Shown in pieces: positions 34,441-44,050 of a stretch of 64,000 nucleotides of DNA. A program made the translations under genes and the position numbers. A model generated the notes under the pieces. The model ran no database searches. It had not been told where the DNA came from and was given only the letters and a program-made list of their open reading frames with translations. Positions within the stretch are counted from its first letter, which is position 1. Every line of letters begins with the position of its first letter. The stretch spans positions 33,255 through 97,254 of the forward strand of contig JAVEYG010000013.1 in assembly GCA_034003625.1 (NCBI GenBank), written 5' to 3'. The DNA comes from GWE2-42-39 sp034003625 (GTDB lineage: Bacteria; Bacteroidota; Bacteroidia; Bacteroidales; Prolixibacteraceae).

Positions 34441-35880
34441 TTACAGTTTGTAAAATTCTTCCCATCCTTTTCTCGGCGAAGTGCCAGTGAGTAATTCGTT
34501 GGCCACCTTGTGGTTGGTAATTTGCTTGGTTTTCCGGTCGAACAATAGTTTGGTGTTTAATTGTTGTGCCAGAACGCCCAGGTTAAAAACCTGGCTCAGT
34601 GGCCCGGCAACCGGAAATGGTGAACGGGTTTCTTCCTGTCCTTTGCAGGCCAGCAGGAAGTTGGCATAATGGTTTGACGGACTTTTGGGCACTTCGGGTA
34701 ATTTTGAGGCCTTATCTTTTGCTTTTTCCTCCGGAATGATTGATAAGGTACTTCCATGTGAACCACCTTTAAAAATCAGGTCTTTACTATAAATAATCTT
34801 TCCGGGGTTTAGTTTGGCCGGTTGAATTTTTCCGTTACTTGGCGGCGGGATGTTGGGATCAAGTTCGGAAACCCCGTAACCTTCAGGAACGGCAGGTACA
34901 TTTTTTACCCCGTCGTACCAGGTAATTTCCAAGGGGGGCATTTCCCCTCGTTTCGGGAATTTAAATGAAAGGGTAGAAGCCTGAGGAAAAAAGAAAGGAT
35001 TGTGCCCTTCCAGTTTGACAGGGGTTACTTCGTAGGGCAGCCCCAGGTCGAGAAACTGGTGTGCTGTATCGATGATATGTGCCCCCCAGTCGCCCAGCGC
35101 CCCCATGCCAAAGTCGTACCAGCAGCGCCACTGTCCGTTTACGTAATTCTTGTGATATTCATGGTATTGCGCGGTCATCAGCCAGGTATCCCAGTCCATG
35201 GTTTCAGGAATAGGTTGTCCGTCGGGAAATTTTGTGATTTTTGTATCCCATCCGTGCCAGCGGCGTGAGCCGTTCATGTGAGCAGTAATTGCGGTCACAT
35301 CCTTAATGATGCCTGCTTCAACCCAGGTTTTAAACTGAAAATAATTTCCATCGGAATGTCCCTGGTTGCCCATTTGGGTCACTACCTTGTATTTTTCGGC
35401 GCCTTTTATCATCCGTTCCACTTCATCGAAAGTGCGGGCCATTGGCTTTTCAACATACACATGTTTGCCCAACGACATGGCCAGCATAGTGATCGGAAAA
35501 TGTGAAAAATCAGGAGTCCCAACGGTTACTGCTTCGATCTGGCTGCCCATTTTATCAAACATCATCCTGAAGTCCTGAAAACGCGGGACATCCGGGAATT
35601 TTTCCAATATTTCCCTGGTATGCGGCGCGCCCATATCCACATCGCAAAGCGCTACGATATTTGCCATGCCGGTATTATATAACGCTTTAATAATTTCGCC
35701 GCCCCGGTTTCCAATTCCGCAGCATGCCAGATTGACCCGTTCGCCGGCGCCTGCAAGTTGCGACAGGGGCATTTCGCTACCGGATACTGCTTTTGTCAGA
35801 ATAGACGGGAACGCAGTTAATGCGCCAAGAGCAAGACTGTGTCTTAAAAATGTACGTCTTGAAGATTGTTTTTGACTCAT
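34441..35880 (-). CDS. Exported Gfo/Idh/MocA family oxidoreductase (Tat signal)
   Basis: 479 residues. The N-terminus SSRRTFLRHSLALGALTAF is a twin-arginine signal, as is usual when the NAD(P) cofactor must be inserted before export. The Rossmann domain follows (LACCGIGNRGGEIIKALY, ALCDVD) with the EKP motif (HVYVEKPMARTFDEVE) that supplies the catalytic lysine, and a C-terminal substrate domain (GALGDWGAHIIDTAHQF). It probably oxidises or epimerises a sugar derivative in the periplasm together with the isomerase-like gene 10 bp downstream. Confidence 0.92.
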   Translation of the reverse strand: MSQKQSSRRTFLRHSLALGALTAFPSILTKAVSGSEMPLSQLAGAGERVNLACCGIGNRGGEIIKALYNTGMANIVALCDVDMGAPHTREILEKFPDVPRFQDFRMMFDKMGSQIEAVTVGTPDFSHFPITMLAMSLGKHVYVEKPMARTFDEVERMIKGAEKYKVVTQMGNQGHSDGNYFQFKTWVEAGIIKDVTAITAHMNGSRRWHGWDTKITKFPDGQPIPETMDWDTWLMTAQYHEYHKNYVNGQWRCWYDFGMGALGDWGAHIIDTAHQFLDLGLPYEVTPVKLEGHNPFFFPQASTLSFKFPKRGEMPPLEITWYDGVKNVPAVPEGYGVSELDPNIPPPSNGKIQPAKLNPGKIIYSKDLIFKGGSHGSTLSIIPEEKAKDKASKLPEVPKSPSNHYANFLLACKGQEETRSPFPVAGPLSQVFNLGVLAQQLNTKLLFDRKTKQITNHKVANELLTGTSPRKGWEEFYKL

Positions 35881-35966
35881 AGAATTTTTATTAGTTAATA
35901 GTTGTTAGATTTTGTAATCGATTATACGATGCAAAATAAGAAAAAAAATCAATCAGGAATATTCTT

Positions 35967-36839
35967 TTAAGAATACAGCATCAGGACAATTTCGCGTAAA
36001 TCGCCAACCTTATCCTGAAAACCCAGTTCTTCGTATGATTGAATAAGCGCTTCAAGTAGCTTGCGGATAATGGTTTTGTCGGGGCAGGGAGTGGTTACCA
36101 ATGTGTGGGTAATTGCCTCGTTTTTTTGGATAAAATAGTCGATTTCACGCTTCCCGACAATGGCTCCCTTGTTCGACGGATTAATATAAAAAAGAATGGG
36201 ATTTCCGGTATTTTGTTCCATTGCCAGTTCGGCAATTCCCTGATCAAAATAGGCGAGAAGCGGATTTCTCGGGAAATCGATAAAATAAACGGGCAGATTG
36301 AGTTTTCGGCTTATCAGCACATACAAAATAGCTATTGAAACAGGGTTTCCTTTCTGTGTTTCAAGTAACTGGTTCAGGTAACAATTTTGCGGTGAACCGA
36401 TGTTGTGATGATTAATTGAAAATTTGTGGACATCGTAAATAATATGGTTCACAATAGTGATCTTTTCGAGCGCGGTCAGTGAGTTGTTGAACTCTATCCA
36501 GATGTCCTTGGTGATTTTATCTAATTGGGCGGTAATGCTTTTCAGTCTCAGGTCGGGGTATTGGTATCGCGAAATCAGGAAAAAGCCCTCAAACAGATCA
36601 AGGGTCTTTCGGGTTGACCACTTTTTGATTTGTTCTTTGGTATCGTTAAATTGAATTTGTTGAATGAGGTTTTCAATTCTCGACTGGATCAGTTCGTCAA
36701 GGCTGGTTTCCCATATTTGTTCCAGTTTTTCAACAATGCGTACATCTTCTTTCAGGATTTCCTGTTCCACCATCCGGAACACCGAATCATCGGGGTCATC
36801 AAGAAGGGTGAGCAGGGTATGCAGCTTTTTGTCGTCCAT
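35967..36839 (-). CDS. SirB1-like transglutaminase-like protein
   Basis: 290 residues from the ATG at 36839 (MDDKKLHTLLTLLDD). A longer frame exists only via a TTG inside the preceding gene. The N-terminal third is helical, HEAT-like. The core is a SirB1/Transglut_core2 domain: TQKGNPVSIAILYVLISRKL and VYFIDFPRNPLLAY; the family often lacks a complete catalytic triad and no enzymatic role is proven. It starts 13 bp after the nucleoside phosphorylase stop, so the two form an operon. Confidence 0.82.
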   Translation of the reverse strand: MDDKKLHTLLTLLDDPDDSVFRMVEQEILKEDVRIVEKLEQIWETSLDELIQSRIENLIQQIQFNDTKEQIKKWSTRKTLDLFEGFFLISRYQYPDLRLKSITAQLDKITKDIWIEFNNSLTALEKITIVNHIIYDVHKFSINHHNIGSPQNCYLNQLLETQKGNPVSIAILYVLISRKLNLPVYFIDFPRNPLLAYFDQGIAELAMEQNTGNPILFYINPSNKGAIVGKREIDYFIQKNEAITHTLVTTPCPDKTIIRKLLEALIQSYEELGFQDKVGDLREIVLMLYS

Positions 36840-36852
36840 AACCGGTGTTTTA

Positions 36853-37722
36853 TTATTGGCTGATCCTGTCGAGCACAAATTTTATGAGTTGTTCAATGGC
36901 ATTGTGGTAATTTCCGCCGGCATTTTTTACTACCCGGTTTGCTATAATTACACAAACCGTGAGCGCATGGTGGCCAAGCAGGGCCGAAAGCCCATAGATG
37001 GCGGAACATTCCATTTCGTAATTGGTAATCCTCTGGCCTTCAAACGAAAACGATCCGATCATGGAATTGATGTCCGGGTCAGCCAGCGGAAGCCGCAAAA
37101 CCCGTCCCTGTGGACCGTAAAAACCCGGCGCCGAAACAGTAACCCCGTCATAGGTCGTTTCGCTATGTAGTTTATTGAAAAGAGTTTCAGAACAATTAAC
37201 CACGTAAGGCGAAGCCAATAAAGGGTTCCAGTTCAGATGAGTTTTTAACGCATTCTCAAAAGCGGGGTCTGAAACCTGGTTACGCCCTGCATAGAAATTC
37301 AGCAGCCCGTCGAAACCTACTGCTTTTCGGGAAATGACAAACGAATTGACCGGAATATCGTTTTGCAGACCGCCCGAAGTGCCAATGCGAATGAAATTTA
37401 ATGTACGGTGTACCGGTTTTATTTCGCGTTTCTCTATGTCAATGTTAGCCAGTGCATCCAGTTCGTTCAGCACAATGTCGATGTTGTCGGTACCGATTCC
37501 GGTTGAAACCACGCTGATGCGTTTGCCCTGGAAACTTCCGGTAACCGAAACAAATTCCCGGTTCTGCACCCTGAATTCGGTATGGTCCATAAACGAAGCA
37601 ATCAGGTCGACCCGTCCGGGATCGCCTACCAGAATTATATCGTCAGCAATTTGTTCGGGACTAAGGTGAAGATGAAAAATACTTCCGTCACTGTTTATAA
37701 TAAGTTCTGAAGACTGGATCAT
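36853..37722 (-). CDS. Nucleoside phosphorylase (uridine phosphorylase-like)
   Basis: 289 residues of the PNP/UDP (NP-I) family: ILVGDPGRVDLIASFMD supplies the phosphate loop, SVVSTGIGTDNIDIVLNEL the active-site loop, and NYEMECSAIYGLSALLGH the nucleoside-binding Glu-Met-Glu region. The ordering matches uridine phosphorylase rather than purine enzymes, but specificity is inferred. Cytoplasmic pyrimidine salvage. First gene of a two-gene operon. Confidence 0.88.
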   Translation of the reverse strand: MIQSSELIINSDGSIFHLHLSPEQIADDIILVGDPGRVDLIASFMDHTEFRVQNREFVSVTGSFQGKRISVVSTGIGTDNIDIVLNELDALANIDIEKREIKPVHRTLNFIRIGTSGGLQNDIPVNSFVISRKAVGFDGLLNFYAGRNQVSDPAFENALKTHLNWNPLLASPYVVNCSETLFNKLHSETTYDGVTVSAPGFYGPQGRVLRLPLADPDINSMIGSFSFEGQRITNYEMECSAIYGLSALLGHHALTVCVIIANRVVKNAGGNYHNAIEQLIKFVLDRISQ

Positions 37723-37899
37723 AAATAATCGGTTTACAGTCAGCCATAAAACTAAATAAAAACTTCAGAAGGAACAACCGGAACAGGCGATTATAATCAG
37801 CCGTTTTCTTGCCAGTTATCAACAAATTGACATTTTGCCTGAAAGTTTGAATTTATTTCACGTATTTTTAGGCATAGAAATTAATAAATTCAGCAAGTT

Positions 37900-38733
37900 A
37901 TGAACAGAAATTTTTCGAATATGAATATCAAGCCATCGTACATTGTTGTCGCGGTGGTTGCGTTGCTCCTTCTAATTTTATTTGGCAACAGCATGTTTAT
38001 CACCCTTCAACCGGGGGAGCGGGGGGTAATTTTCAGGAAATTCACAAGCGGGCTCGATAAAGACCATATTTATCAGCCGGGTTTTCATATCCTGGCTCCA
38101 TGGAACACTATGTTTGTGTACGATGTGAAGGAACAGCAGCGCGAGGAAACGATGGATGTTCTCGATAAAAACGGGCTTTCGCTGAATGTGGATGTGTCGG
38201 TGCGGTTTAACCCGATGTACGACCGGATTGGTTTTCTTCACGAAATATTCGGGCAACGTTATATCGATCAGTTGATTATACCGGAAGTACGTTCGTCGGT
38301 ACGCCAGGTGGCCGGACGATATTCTGCCGAAGAGATTTATTCGACCAAACGCAGCGAAGTGGAGGCTTCGATCATTTCCGAGACCAAGGAAATACTTCAG
38401 ACAAACAACATCGACATGAGGGCTTTGCTTATCCGCTCGATCAACCTTCCCCAGCAAATAAAAATGGCTATCGAGAACAAACTGCAGCAGGAGCAGGAGG
38501 CGCTTGCCTATAAATTCAGGCTTGAAAAGGAAAAAGCAGAAGCCGAACGCCGCCGTATTGAAGCCGACGGTATCTCGGCATATAACCTGATCATCAGCAA
38601 TAGCCTGACTGACAAAATCCTGAAACAGAAAGGGATTGATGCTACTTTGGAACTGGCTAAGTCGCCGAACACAAAAGTAGTTGTGGTCGGGAGCGGAAAA
38701 GACGGGTTGCCGCTGATTTTGGGAAATAACTGA
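37900..38733 (+). CDS. Prohibitin-family SPFH membrane protein
   Basis: 277 residues. One N-terminal membrane anchor (YIVVAVVALLLLILFGNSMF) is followed by the SPFH/Band 7 domain (ITLQPGERGVIFRKFTSGL, YQPGFHILAPW, LSLNVDVSVRFNP) and a coiled-coil (EALAYKFRLEKEKAEAERRR). This is the bacterial prohibitin layout; such proteins form large membrane rings and affect membrane proteases. It is transcribed divergently from the nucleoside phosphorylase and followed by ridA. Confidence 0.92.
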   Translation: MNRNFSNMNIKPSYIVVAVVALLLLILFGNSMFITLQPGERGVIFRKFTSGLDKDHIYQPGFHILAPWNTMFVYDVKEQQREETMDVLDKNGLSLNVDVSVRFNPMYDRIGFLHEIFGQRYIDQLIIPEVRSSVRQVAGRYSAEEIYSTKRSEVEASIISETKEILQTNNIDMRALLIRSINLPQQIKMAIENKLQQEQEALAYKFRLEKEKAEAERRRIEADGISAYNLIISNSLTDKILKQKGIDATLELAKSPNTKVVVVGSGKDGLPLILGNN

Positions 38734-38852
38734 GTCAGCGTATCCATAATATAAATATCGGAACGAGACAGGCCGGGAAGGTTTTTCTTCATTTCGATGA
38801 TTTTTTAATGACTGATATGCAAAATATTTTCGGTATAAACGAGGAATAAAAG

Positions 38853-39236
38853 ATGAAACGAATTATCAGGACAGGGCATGCGCCTGCTGCGATCGGGCCA
38901 TATAGCCAGGCGGTAGAAGTAAACGGGATCTTGTACATTTCGGGGCAAATACCCGTCAATCCGGAAACCGGGAAAGTGGAAGAAAGCAATATTGCCGGAC
39001 AGACCGCACAGGTTATGAAAAACATTGGGGCCATACTCGAAGCTGCCGGGTATACTTTTCAGGATGTGGTCAAATCGACTTGTTTGCTGAGTGACATGGC
39101 CAATTTCAAAGGGATGAACGAGGTGTACGGAAATTATTACCCGGTCGATCCCCCGGCACGTGCGGCTTTTGCAGTAAAAGACCTTCCTCTTGGCGTATTG
39201 GTCGAAATTGAAACGGTTGCAGTGAAACCGCTATAA
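38853..39236 (+). CDS. ridA: RidA-family enamine/imine deaminase
   Basis: 127 residues. YjgF/RidA hallmarks: AIGPYSQAVEV, LYISGQIP, R103 in PPARAAFAV and the terminal VEIETVAV with the conserved glutamate. It hydrolyses reactive 2-aminoacrylate and other imines made by PLP enzymes. Single gene; the convergent Cys-cluster gene ends directly at its stop codon. Confidence 0.94.
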   Translation: MKRIIRTGHAPAAIGPYSQAVEVNGILYISGQIPVNPETGKVEESNIAGQTAQVMKNIGAILEAAGYTFQDVVKSTCLLSDMANFKGMNEVYGNYYPVDPPARAAFAVKDLPLGVLVEIETVAVKPL

Positions 39237-39845
39237 TTAGCCGGCTTTGGAAAATCTTTTCGGGCGTCCCGGACGGTTGCTGAAATAATAGGCCACCTTC
39301 GAGATTGCTTTTTCAATGCTGACATTGATCGGATTGATGTCGTTTGCCAGTATGGGGTCGATCTGGTCCATTTTCATCTGAAAATCGGACGCCATGGGTA
39401 TTTTCAAATTTTCGTTGATGCGTGTGGTGGCCGATTTATATTCCTGTTCCTGCCCGGTTTTGATGATTTTGCAGGTATAGATTTTTTTTTCGCCGTTCTT
39501 GCCGGTCAGTCCCGAAAAACCGAATAGCCGGCAGATCAATCCCCTGTGCCGGTATTGGCTGCAGCCGGTGATTTTTCCTTCTATTTTGAGCTGCGACAGG
39601 CAAATGCAATATTCACGGCCTTTTGCCAGTTCGTCGAGAAACTGTTCATGCAGGTTATTTTCGTACAGGTAAATGGCCAGCGGCAAAAATTCAAGTACCG
39701 ACGTTTCCAAATCTTTCTTCATACAGCACAGGTTGCATTTGGCCACGCAATGCAATCCTGTTTTTCCCTGAAATGTTTCAACTTGCCTGTCGAGTTCAGA
39801 AAAAACTTTTTCAACTCTTTTTGCTGTTCTGTACAAATAGCTCAT
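39237..39845 (-). CDS. YkgJ-like cysteine-cluster protein
   Basis: 202 residues. At the N-terminus LHCVAKCNLCCMKKD gives four cysteines, with further ones in REYCICLSQL, TGCSQYRHRGLICRLFGFSG and YTCKII; the pattern fits YkgJ/CxxCxxCC proteins that bind zinc or an Fe-S cluster. It follows a radical SAM gene by 23 bp on the same strand, so the two are probably co-transcribed and may act together. Function unknown. Its stop directly abuts the end of ridA. Confidence 0.75.
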   Translation of the reverse strand: MSYLYRTAKRVEKVFSELDRQVETFQGKTGLHCVAKCNLCCMKKDLETSVLEFLPLAIYLYENNLHEQFLDELAKGREYCICLSQLKIEGKITGCSQYRHRGLICRLFGFSGLTGKNGEKKIYTCKIIKTGQEQEYKSATTRINENLKIPMASDFQMKMDQIDPILANDINPINVSIEKAISKVAYYFSNRPGRPKRFSKAG

Positions 39846-39868
39846 AGTGCTGCGATCATTCAGTGTTT

Positions 39869-41233
39869 TTAAAAGTAGTCCCTCCGTCCGAATTCAATTT
39901 TTTCATGCTTCCAAACAGCAAACATGTCCGGATCGTCGGGGATATTTTTGCCTTGTTCATTTAATAAAGCAATAAAACGGGGAAATTGTTCTTTTTGCAG
40001 GATAACCGGGTTGCAGGGTTTTCCTCTTTCGAACGGATATTTTTCGTTGTTAATCCCGAGGAGTTCAAAAAGCGGGGGTCTGTTTTTTCGGTTATGAAGA
40101 ATGATCCCGGTATATTCGATCACGGCAAAAGTATACTGCCGGTGATGTTCCCGGAAGTCGTTTTCCGAAATGGCCCGGAATGGCCCGGGATTTTCAATCA
40201 GCCTGTTGATGTCCGGTTTGACCGATGGATCAATGGGGACATGTATTTTCCGGATAAAACCGTTTTCAGTCACGGCTTCATTATCTGTAAAAATCGTTGA
40301 TGCAACTTTCATGCGGTAACCGGCTTTCTGAAAACGGTTTTTGTACTGAAAATTACAATAATTAACGCCAATTTCAAGTTCGTTTTCATCGACAAAACGA
40401 ATGATGTCGAGCGCTGCAAGTTCCGATTCCAGGACTGTCGGTTGTTCGCCGTGCAGATAGGTGTATCCCCGTCCTGAAAGCTTATGTACGTTGTGCGGCG
40501 TAAGCCGTAACTGGTGAAGATTGAGATTGGTAACGCCCAATTCGCAAAGTTGCGGGATCAACTCTTTTAGTAATGTGGTTTCTTCGGGGACTGCCGGGAT
40601 TTCGACCGTGATGTTCGGGATAATGCCGCCTGCTTTTTTTAACCCTTTCAGGTTGTAATTGGTAGCGCCAATGTCAAAACGGACTTCGTTAATACCCGCA
40701 TCGGCAAGAGCTTTAAATTTGTCTTCACTGGCCAGTATCCCGTTGGTGTACATCCATATATACAGTTCGGAAGAACAGTTCTTGCGTATGGTTCTCAGAA
40801 AATGAAGGGTCCGGTCGAAAACAAGCAGAGGTTCTCCGCCGCTGAAACTGCATCCTTTGAACCCGAAGTAATTGATAAAGCCGGCATATAGTAAGGGGTC
40901 TTCAAATTCCATTTTCTGGGCGGTTGGCAAATCGTCGCTATCCTGCGGGGCCGGGCAATAAAAACAATTTGCATTGCATTTTCCGGTAATGAACAGGCAC
41001 GACCATTCCCCTTCCCCGCACAACCGGCAGCCTTCCGAAATCCGGTTAATATACGGCTTGGTATTTTTGAACCCGTATTTTACTTTTTCAGAAAACGAAC
41101 GGGTCATTTCGTCCCTTTCTTCCTCGTAATCGAGAGCCTGATATGGGTTTATCCATTTCAGGCCTTCAAATTTGCCGAAAGTGGAATGATTTTCATTGAT
41201 CAGTTCATTCAGAAACGAATGATAAGCGTTCAT
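39869..41233 (-). CDS. Radical SAM protein of unknown function
   Basis: 454 residues. The radical SAM cluster is C86-x3-C90-x2-C93 (KCNANCFYCP); GCSFSGGEPLLVF is the SAM-binding GGEP. Just upstream lies a second cysteine group, C69, C72 and C79 (CRLCGEGEWSC), which could bind another metal or cluster. No C-terminal SPASM cluster is visible. A long C-terminal domain contains EIGVNYCNFQYKNRFQ and may bind substrate. It is paired with the Cys-cluster gene 23 bp downstream. I do not recognise a characterised family. Confidence 0.85.
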   Translation of the reverse strand: MNAYHSFLNELINENHSTFGKFEGLKWINPYQALDYEEERDEMTRSFSEKVKYGFKNTKPYINRISEGCRLCGEGEWSCLFITGKCNANCFYCPAPQDSDDLPTAQKMEFEDPLLYAGFINYFGFKGCSFSGGEPLLVFDRTLHFLRTIRKNCSSELYIWMYTNGILASEDKFKALADAGINEVRFDIGATNYNLKGLKKAGGIIPNITVEIPAVPEETTLLKELIPQLCELGVTNLNLHQLRLTPHNVHKLSGRGYTYLHGEQPTVLESELAALDIIRFVDENELEIGVNYCNFQYKNRFQKAGYRMKVASTIFTDNEAVTENGFIRKIHVPIDPSVKPDINRLIENPGPFRAISENDFREHHRQYTFAVIEYTGIILHNRKNRPPLFELLGINNEKYPFERGKPCNPVILQKEQFPRFIALLNEQGKNIPDDPDMFAVWKHEKIEFGRRDYF

Positions 41234-41442
41234 CTTTGTTGAAATAAGTAAATACCTTAATTGTAAAAAGCAACGGTCGGACAGCAGATAGCAATCTTAA
41301 AATTCAGAAAAAATAATGAGGCATAAAAGCAATTCACGGTTTCGGGTGAAACCTCGAAAAAATTGTCTGTTGTGGATGGTCCCGGACATCGTTTGCCTCT
41401 GAAAAAATTTGTGCAATATTAATACAAATTGGCATACGGTCG

Positions 41443-41476
41443 AAAAAAAAGAGGAGATTCTTTCGACTCCTCTTTT
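41443..41476 (-). terminator. Rho-independent terminator of the peroxiredoxin gene
   Basis: AAAAGAGGAG (41447-41456) pairs perfectly with CTCCTCTTTT (41467-41476); the minus strand continues with more T. Confidence 0.9.
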
Positions 41477-41519
41477 CACGCTAACTATAACCTAACTAAA
41501 CCAAACAAACTATGTATTT

Positions 41520-42164
41520 TTATAAGTCCTTTTTTGCGAGGTAAAAATCCATCATTTCGTAATTGCTTTTTTCGCGTTCTTCCATTTCCTCAACTGTTTT
41601 TGGCGGAGGTACAATTACTTTTTCTCCGGGTTTCCAGTTCAGCGGAAGGGCCACTTTGTGCTGATCGGCAATCTGAAGGGCTTTTAATGCACGGACAATT
41701 TCGTCCATATTACGGCCAACATTTAACGGATAGTACATGATCAACCTTACTTTTCCCGTCGGGTCGATGATAAAAACGGCACGAACGGCAGCAGTTTCAC
41801 TTTCGTTGGGCTGCAACATGCCGTAAAGTTTCGATACCTTCATGTCGATGTCGGCGATGATTGGGAAGTTGAACAGCACGCCCGAGTTTTTCTTCACATT
41901 GTTTACCCATGCAACATGTGCATGGATACTGTCGATACTCAATCCTATAAGTTTTGTGTTCAGCGATTTAAATTCATCTGAGCGAAGTGCAAAACCACTC
42001 ATTTCGGTGGTGCATACCGGGGTAAAATCGGCAGGGTGTGAAAACAAAATGACCCAGCTTCCTTTGTTGTATTCCGAAAACGTTAAAGGGCCGTAAGTGG
42101 TATTTGAAGTGAAATCGGGAGCCATATCCCCGATCCGTGGCATTTGATATACTTGTTCTTCCAT
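41520..42164 (-). CDS. Peroxiredoxin, 1-Cys Prx6-like
   Basis: 214 residues. Peroxidatic C51 lies in ADFTPVCTTEM with SHPADFTP as the active-site loop. There is no further cysteine near the C-terminus, which fits the 1-Cys Prx6 group, as does the length. It reduces hydrogen and organic peroxides in the cytoplasm. A single gene with a strong terminator. Confidence 0.93.
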   Translation of the reverse strand: MEEQVYQMPRIGDMAPDFTSNTTYGPLTFSEYNKGSWVILFSHPADFTPVCTTEMSGFALRSDEFKSLNTKLIGLSIDSIHAHVAWVNNVKKNSGVLFNFPIIADIDMKVSKLYGMLQPNESETAAVRAVFIIDPTGKVRLIMYYPLNVGRNMDEIVRALKALQIADQHKVALPLNWKPGEKVIVPPPKTVEEMEEREKSNYEMMDFYLAKKDL

Positions 42165-42343
42165 GATTAAATAAATTAAACGTCAATTAATTTCTTCGCC
42201 GAAATTACGGTATAAATCAATGGCTGTCAAATCAATAATCTCAATATAGGATAAGGAATTTCTATCGGGGAAATAGTGTGCCGTTTTGCCGGCAACTTTG
42301 TACAATTTTTGTAATTTTAGTGCCTGAATCAACCAGACCGGAT

Positions 42344-43678
42344 ATGTTTAAACAAGTTTATCGGCATATAATTTTATTTTCTGTATTTCAGTGGGTTATG
42401 TTTTTGGGGGCTGTTGCTCGTGTCCCAGTAGACCCGCAACAGGAGGCGGTTGCCCTTTTCATGGAAGGAAAATTTGACCGGGCATTGCCGGTTTTTGAGG
42501 ATATGATCAGCCTGTCCCCGGGCGATAAAACGCTGAACTATTATCTGGGCGCCTGCCTGATTGAAACCGGAAATTACGGTGCCCGTGCCAGGCAGGCTTT
42601 GCTGGGGGCAGTTGGTAAAGACATTCCCGATAAGGTCAATTATTATCTTGGAATAGCCTTTCATGCCGGGAACGATTATCTGACAGCGCTTGATTATTAT
42701 TATCGTTTCGACAAAGAAGCAAAAAGCAAAGTGAAGAAAGCGGTTGATTATCAGAGGCTGATCGAATTGTGCGAACAGGGGGTGAATCCTTTTGTATTAA
42801 AGGAAAAGGAAATACCGGCGGTTGTTTCGGAGAATGCCGGTCCTGCCGCAAAGCCGGCTGATGTGAACGAAATTCCCGCCGATACGGTTCCGGCTGAGAA
42901 TTTTACCATACCTGGCGGATTGTTTGATTCGGTGATTGTTTTTCAGGTAAATCCGGAAATACGCTACATGAAACTCAGTCAATTTAAAAACCAGGAAGCC
43001 CAACTCAATTTTGTAAAAGGATGGTTAAAAAGGCAGGAACGGGATTCGGTTATGCTGGCCACCGACCGTCTGAGGGAACAATATACCCGGTCGGGTCAGG
43101 ATGAAAAACAATCGCTGACGGAACAAATACTTGACAACGAACAGAAAATTATTGCCCTGAACCGGAAAATACCAGCGTATAATCTGTTGGCAGGCCGGAT
43201 GGAAGGCAAATATTGGGCAACTCCACCTTCGGGGGAAATGGAAAAACTTATTGCGCAGAACCAGGCTATTGCCGACAGCATAGAATTGTTGCATGCAGAA
43301 AAACAAAAACGAATTGGCGTTCTCCCGCCCGAGACCGTAGCGCTGCCGATTGTGGAGAAAACTGAACCGGAAAAAGAAGCGCCGGAAGAAATAACAAAAG
43401 GAATTGTGTATAAGATACAGATAGGGGCATTCAGTAAAGAACCTCCCGACTGGGCCCTGCGTTTATTTAAAAAACTGTCATTAATCAGAAAAATAAGCAA
43501 TTACACCGATGAAAAAGGAGTAACAGTATACACGACCGGCGAACTTCGTTCGTATGCCGATGCGGTTGAGTTACAGAAACAGGTTAAAACAGAAGGAATT
43601 AAGAATGCAATTGTGGCTGCATATAACAATGGGATACGGATCCCCGTAAATGAAGCACGGAAAATAAACGGAGAATAA
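42344..43678 (+). CDS. Exported TPR-like protein with C-terminal SPOR domain
   Basis: 444 residues from the ATG at 42344; a GTG 66 bp upstream is possible but would add residues before the signal peptide (HIILFSVFQWVMFLGAVA). TPR-like repeats fill about 30-140 (EGKFDRALPVFEDMISL, YYLGACLIETGNYGARAR). A Pro/Ala/Glu-rich linker and a coiled-coil-like stretch follow. The last 75 residues (IVYKIQIGAFSKEPPDW, TVYTTGELRSYADAVELQKQ) are a SPOR domain, which binds denuded peptidoglycan glycan strands. Role at the envelope or septum is likely. ClpS follows after 3 bp, so the two are co-transcribed. Confidence 0.82.
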   Translation: MFKQVYRHIILFSVFQWVMFLGAVARVPVDPQQEAVALFMEGKFDRALPVFEDMISLSPGDKTLNYYLGACLIETGNYGARARQALLGAVGKDIPDKVNYYLGIAFHAGNDYLTALDYYYRFDKEAKSKVKKAVDYQRLIELCEQGVNPFVLKEKEIPAVVSENAGPAAKPADVNEIPADTVPAENFTIPGGLFDSVIVFQVNPEIRYMKLSQFKNQEAQLNFVKGWLKRQERDSVMLATDRLREQYTRSGQDEKQSLTEQILDNEQKIIALNRKIPAYNLLAGRMEGKYWATPPSGEMEKLIAQNQAIADSIELLHAEKQKRIGVLPPETVALPIVEKTEPEKEAPEEITKGIVYKIQIGAFSKEPPDWALRLFKKLSLIRKISNYTDEKGVTVYTTGELRSYADAVELQKQVKTEGIKNAIVAAYNNGIRIPVNEARKINGE

Positions 43679-43681
43679 AAA

Positions 43682-43957
43682 ATGGCTGCGAAAGAAAAAT
43701 TAAAAAGAGATACTGACGAAAACGGGAAATTGAAAGAAGACCGGTTTCTGATCCTTCACAATGACGACTACCACACATTTGACTATGTCATTGATGCATT
43801 GATCGATGTGTGCGGGCACGAAATCAATCAGGCAACCCAGTGTACCATGTTGGTACATTATAAAGGACAATGTGATGTTAAAAAAGGAAGTTTTACGTAT
43901 CTTAGTCCAATGAGAAAAGCATTGGTTGACCGTGAACTGAAAGCGACCATCGATTAA
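43682..43957 (+). CDS. clpS: ATP-dependent Clp protease adaptor ClpS
   Basis: 91 residues, the usual ClpS length. The N-degron pocket motif LHNDDYHTFDYVIDAL, the MLVHYKGQC helix and the C-terminal YLSPMRKALVDRELKA are typical. It delivers N-end-rule substrates to ClpAP or ClpCP in the cytoplasm. Its position 3 bp behind an exported SPOR protein is not obviously functional. Confidence 0.93.
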   Translation: MAAKEKLKRDTDENGKLKEDRFLILHNDDYHTFDYVIDALIDVCGHEINQATQCTMLVHYKGQCDVKKGSFTYLSPMRKALVDRELKATID

Positions 43958-44050
43958 GGCAGTACAGGGGTTTTTATCCGCAGGTCGCGTTGTGGGCGGT
44001 TTCCGTGTTTCTTTCCTCCGTTTTTTCATACATTATTTAAATTTACCGTC

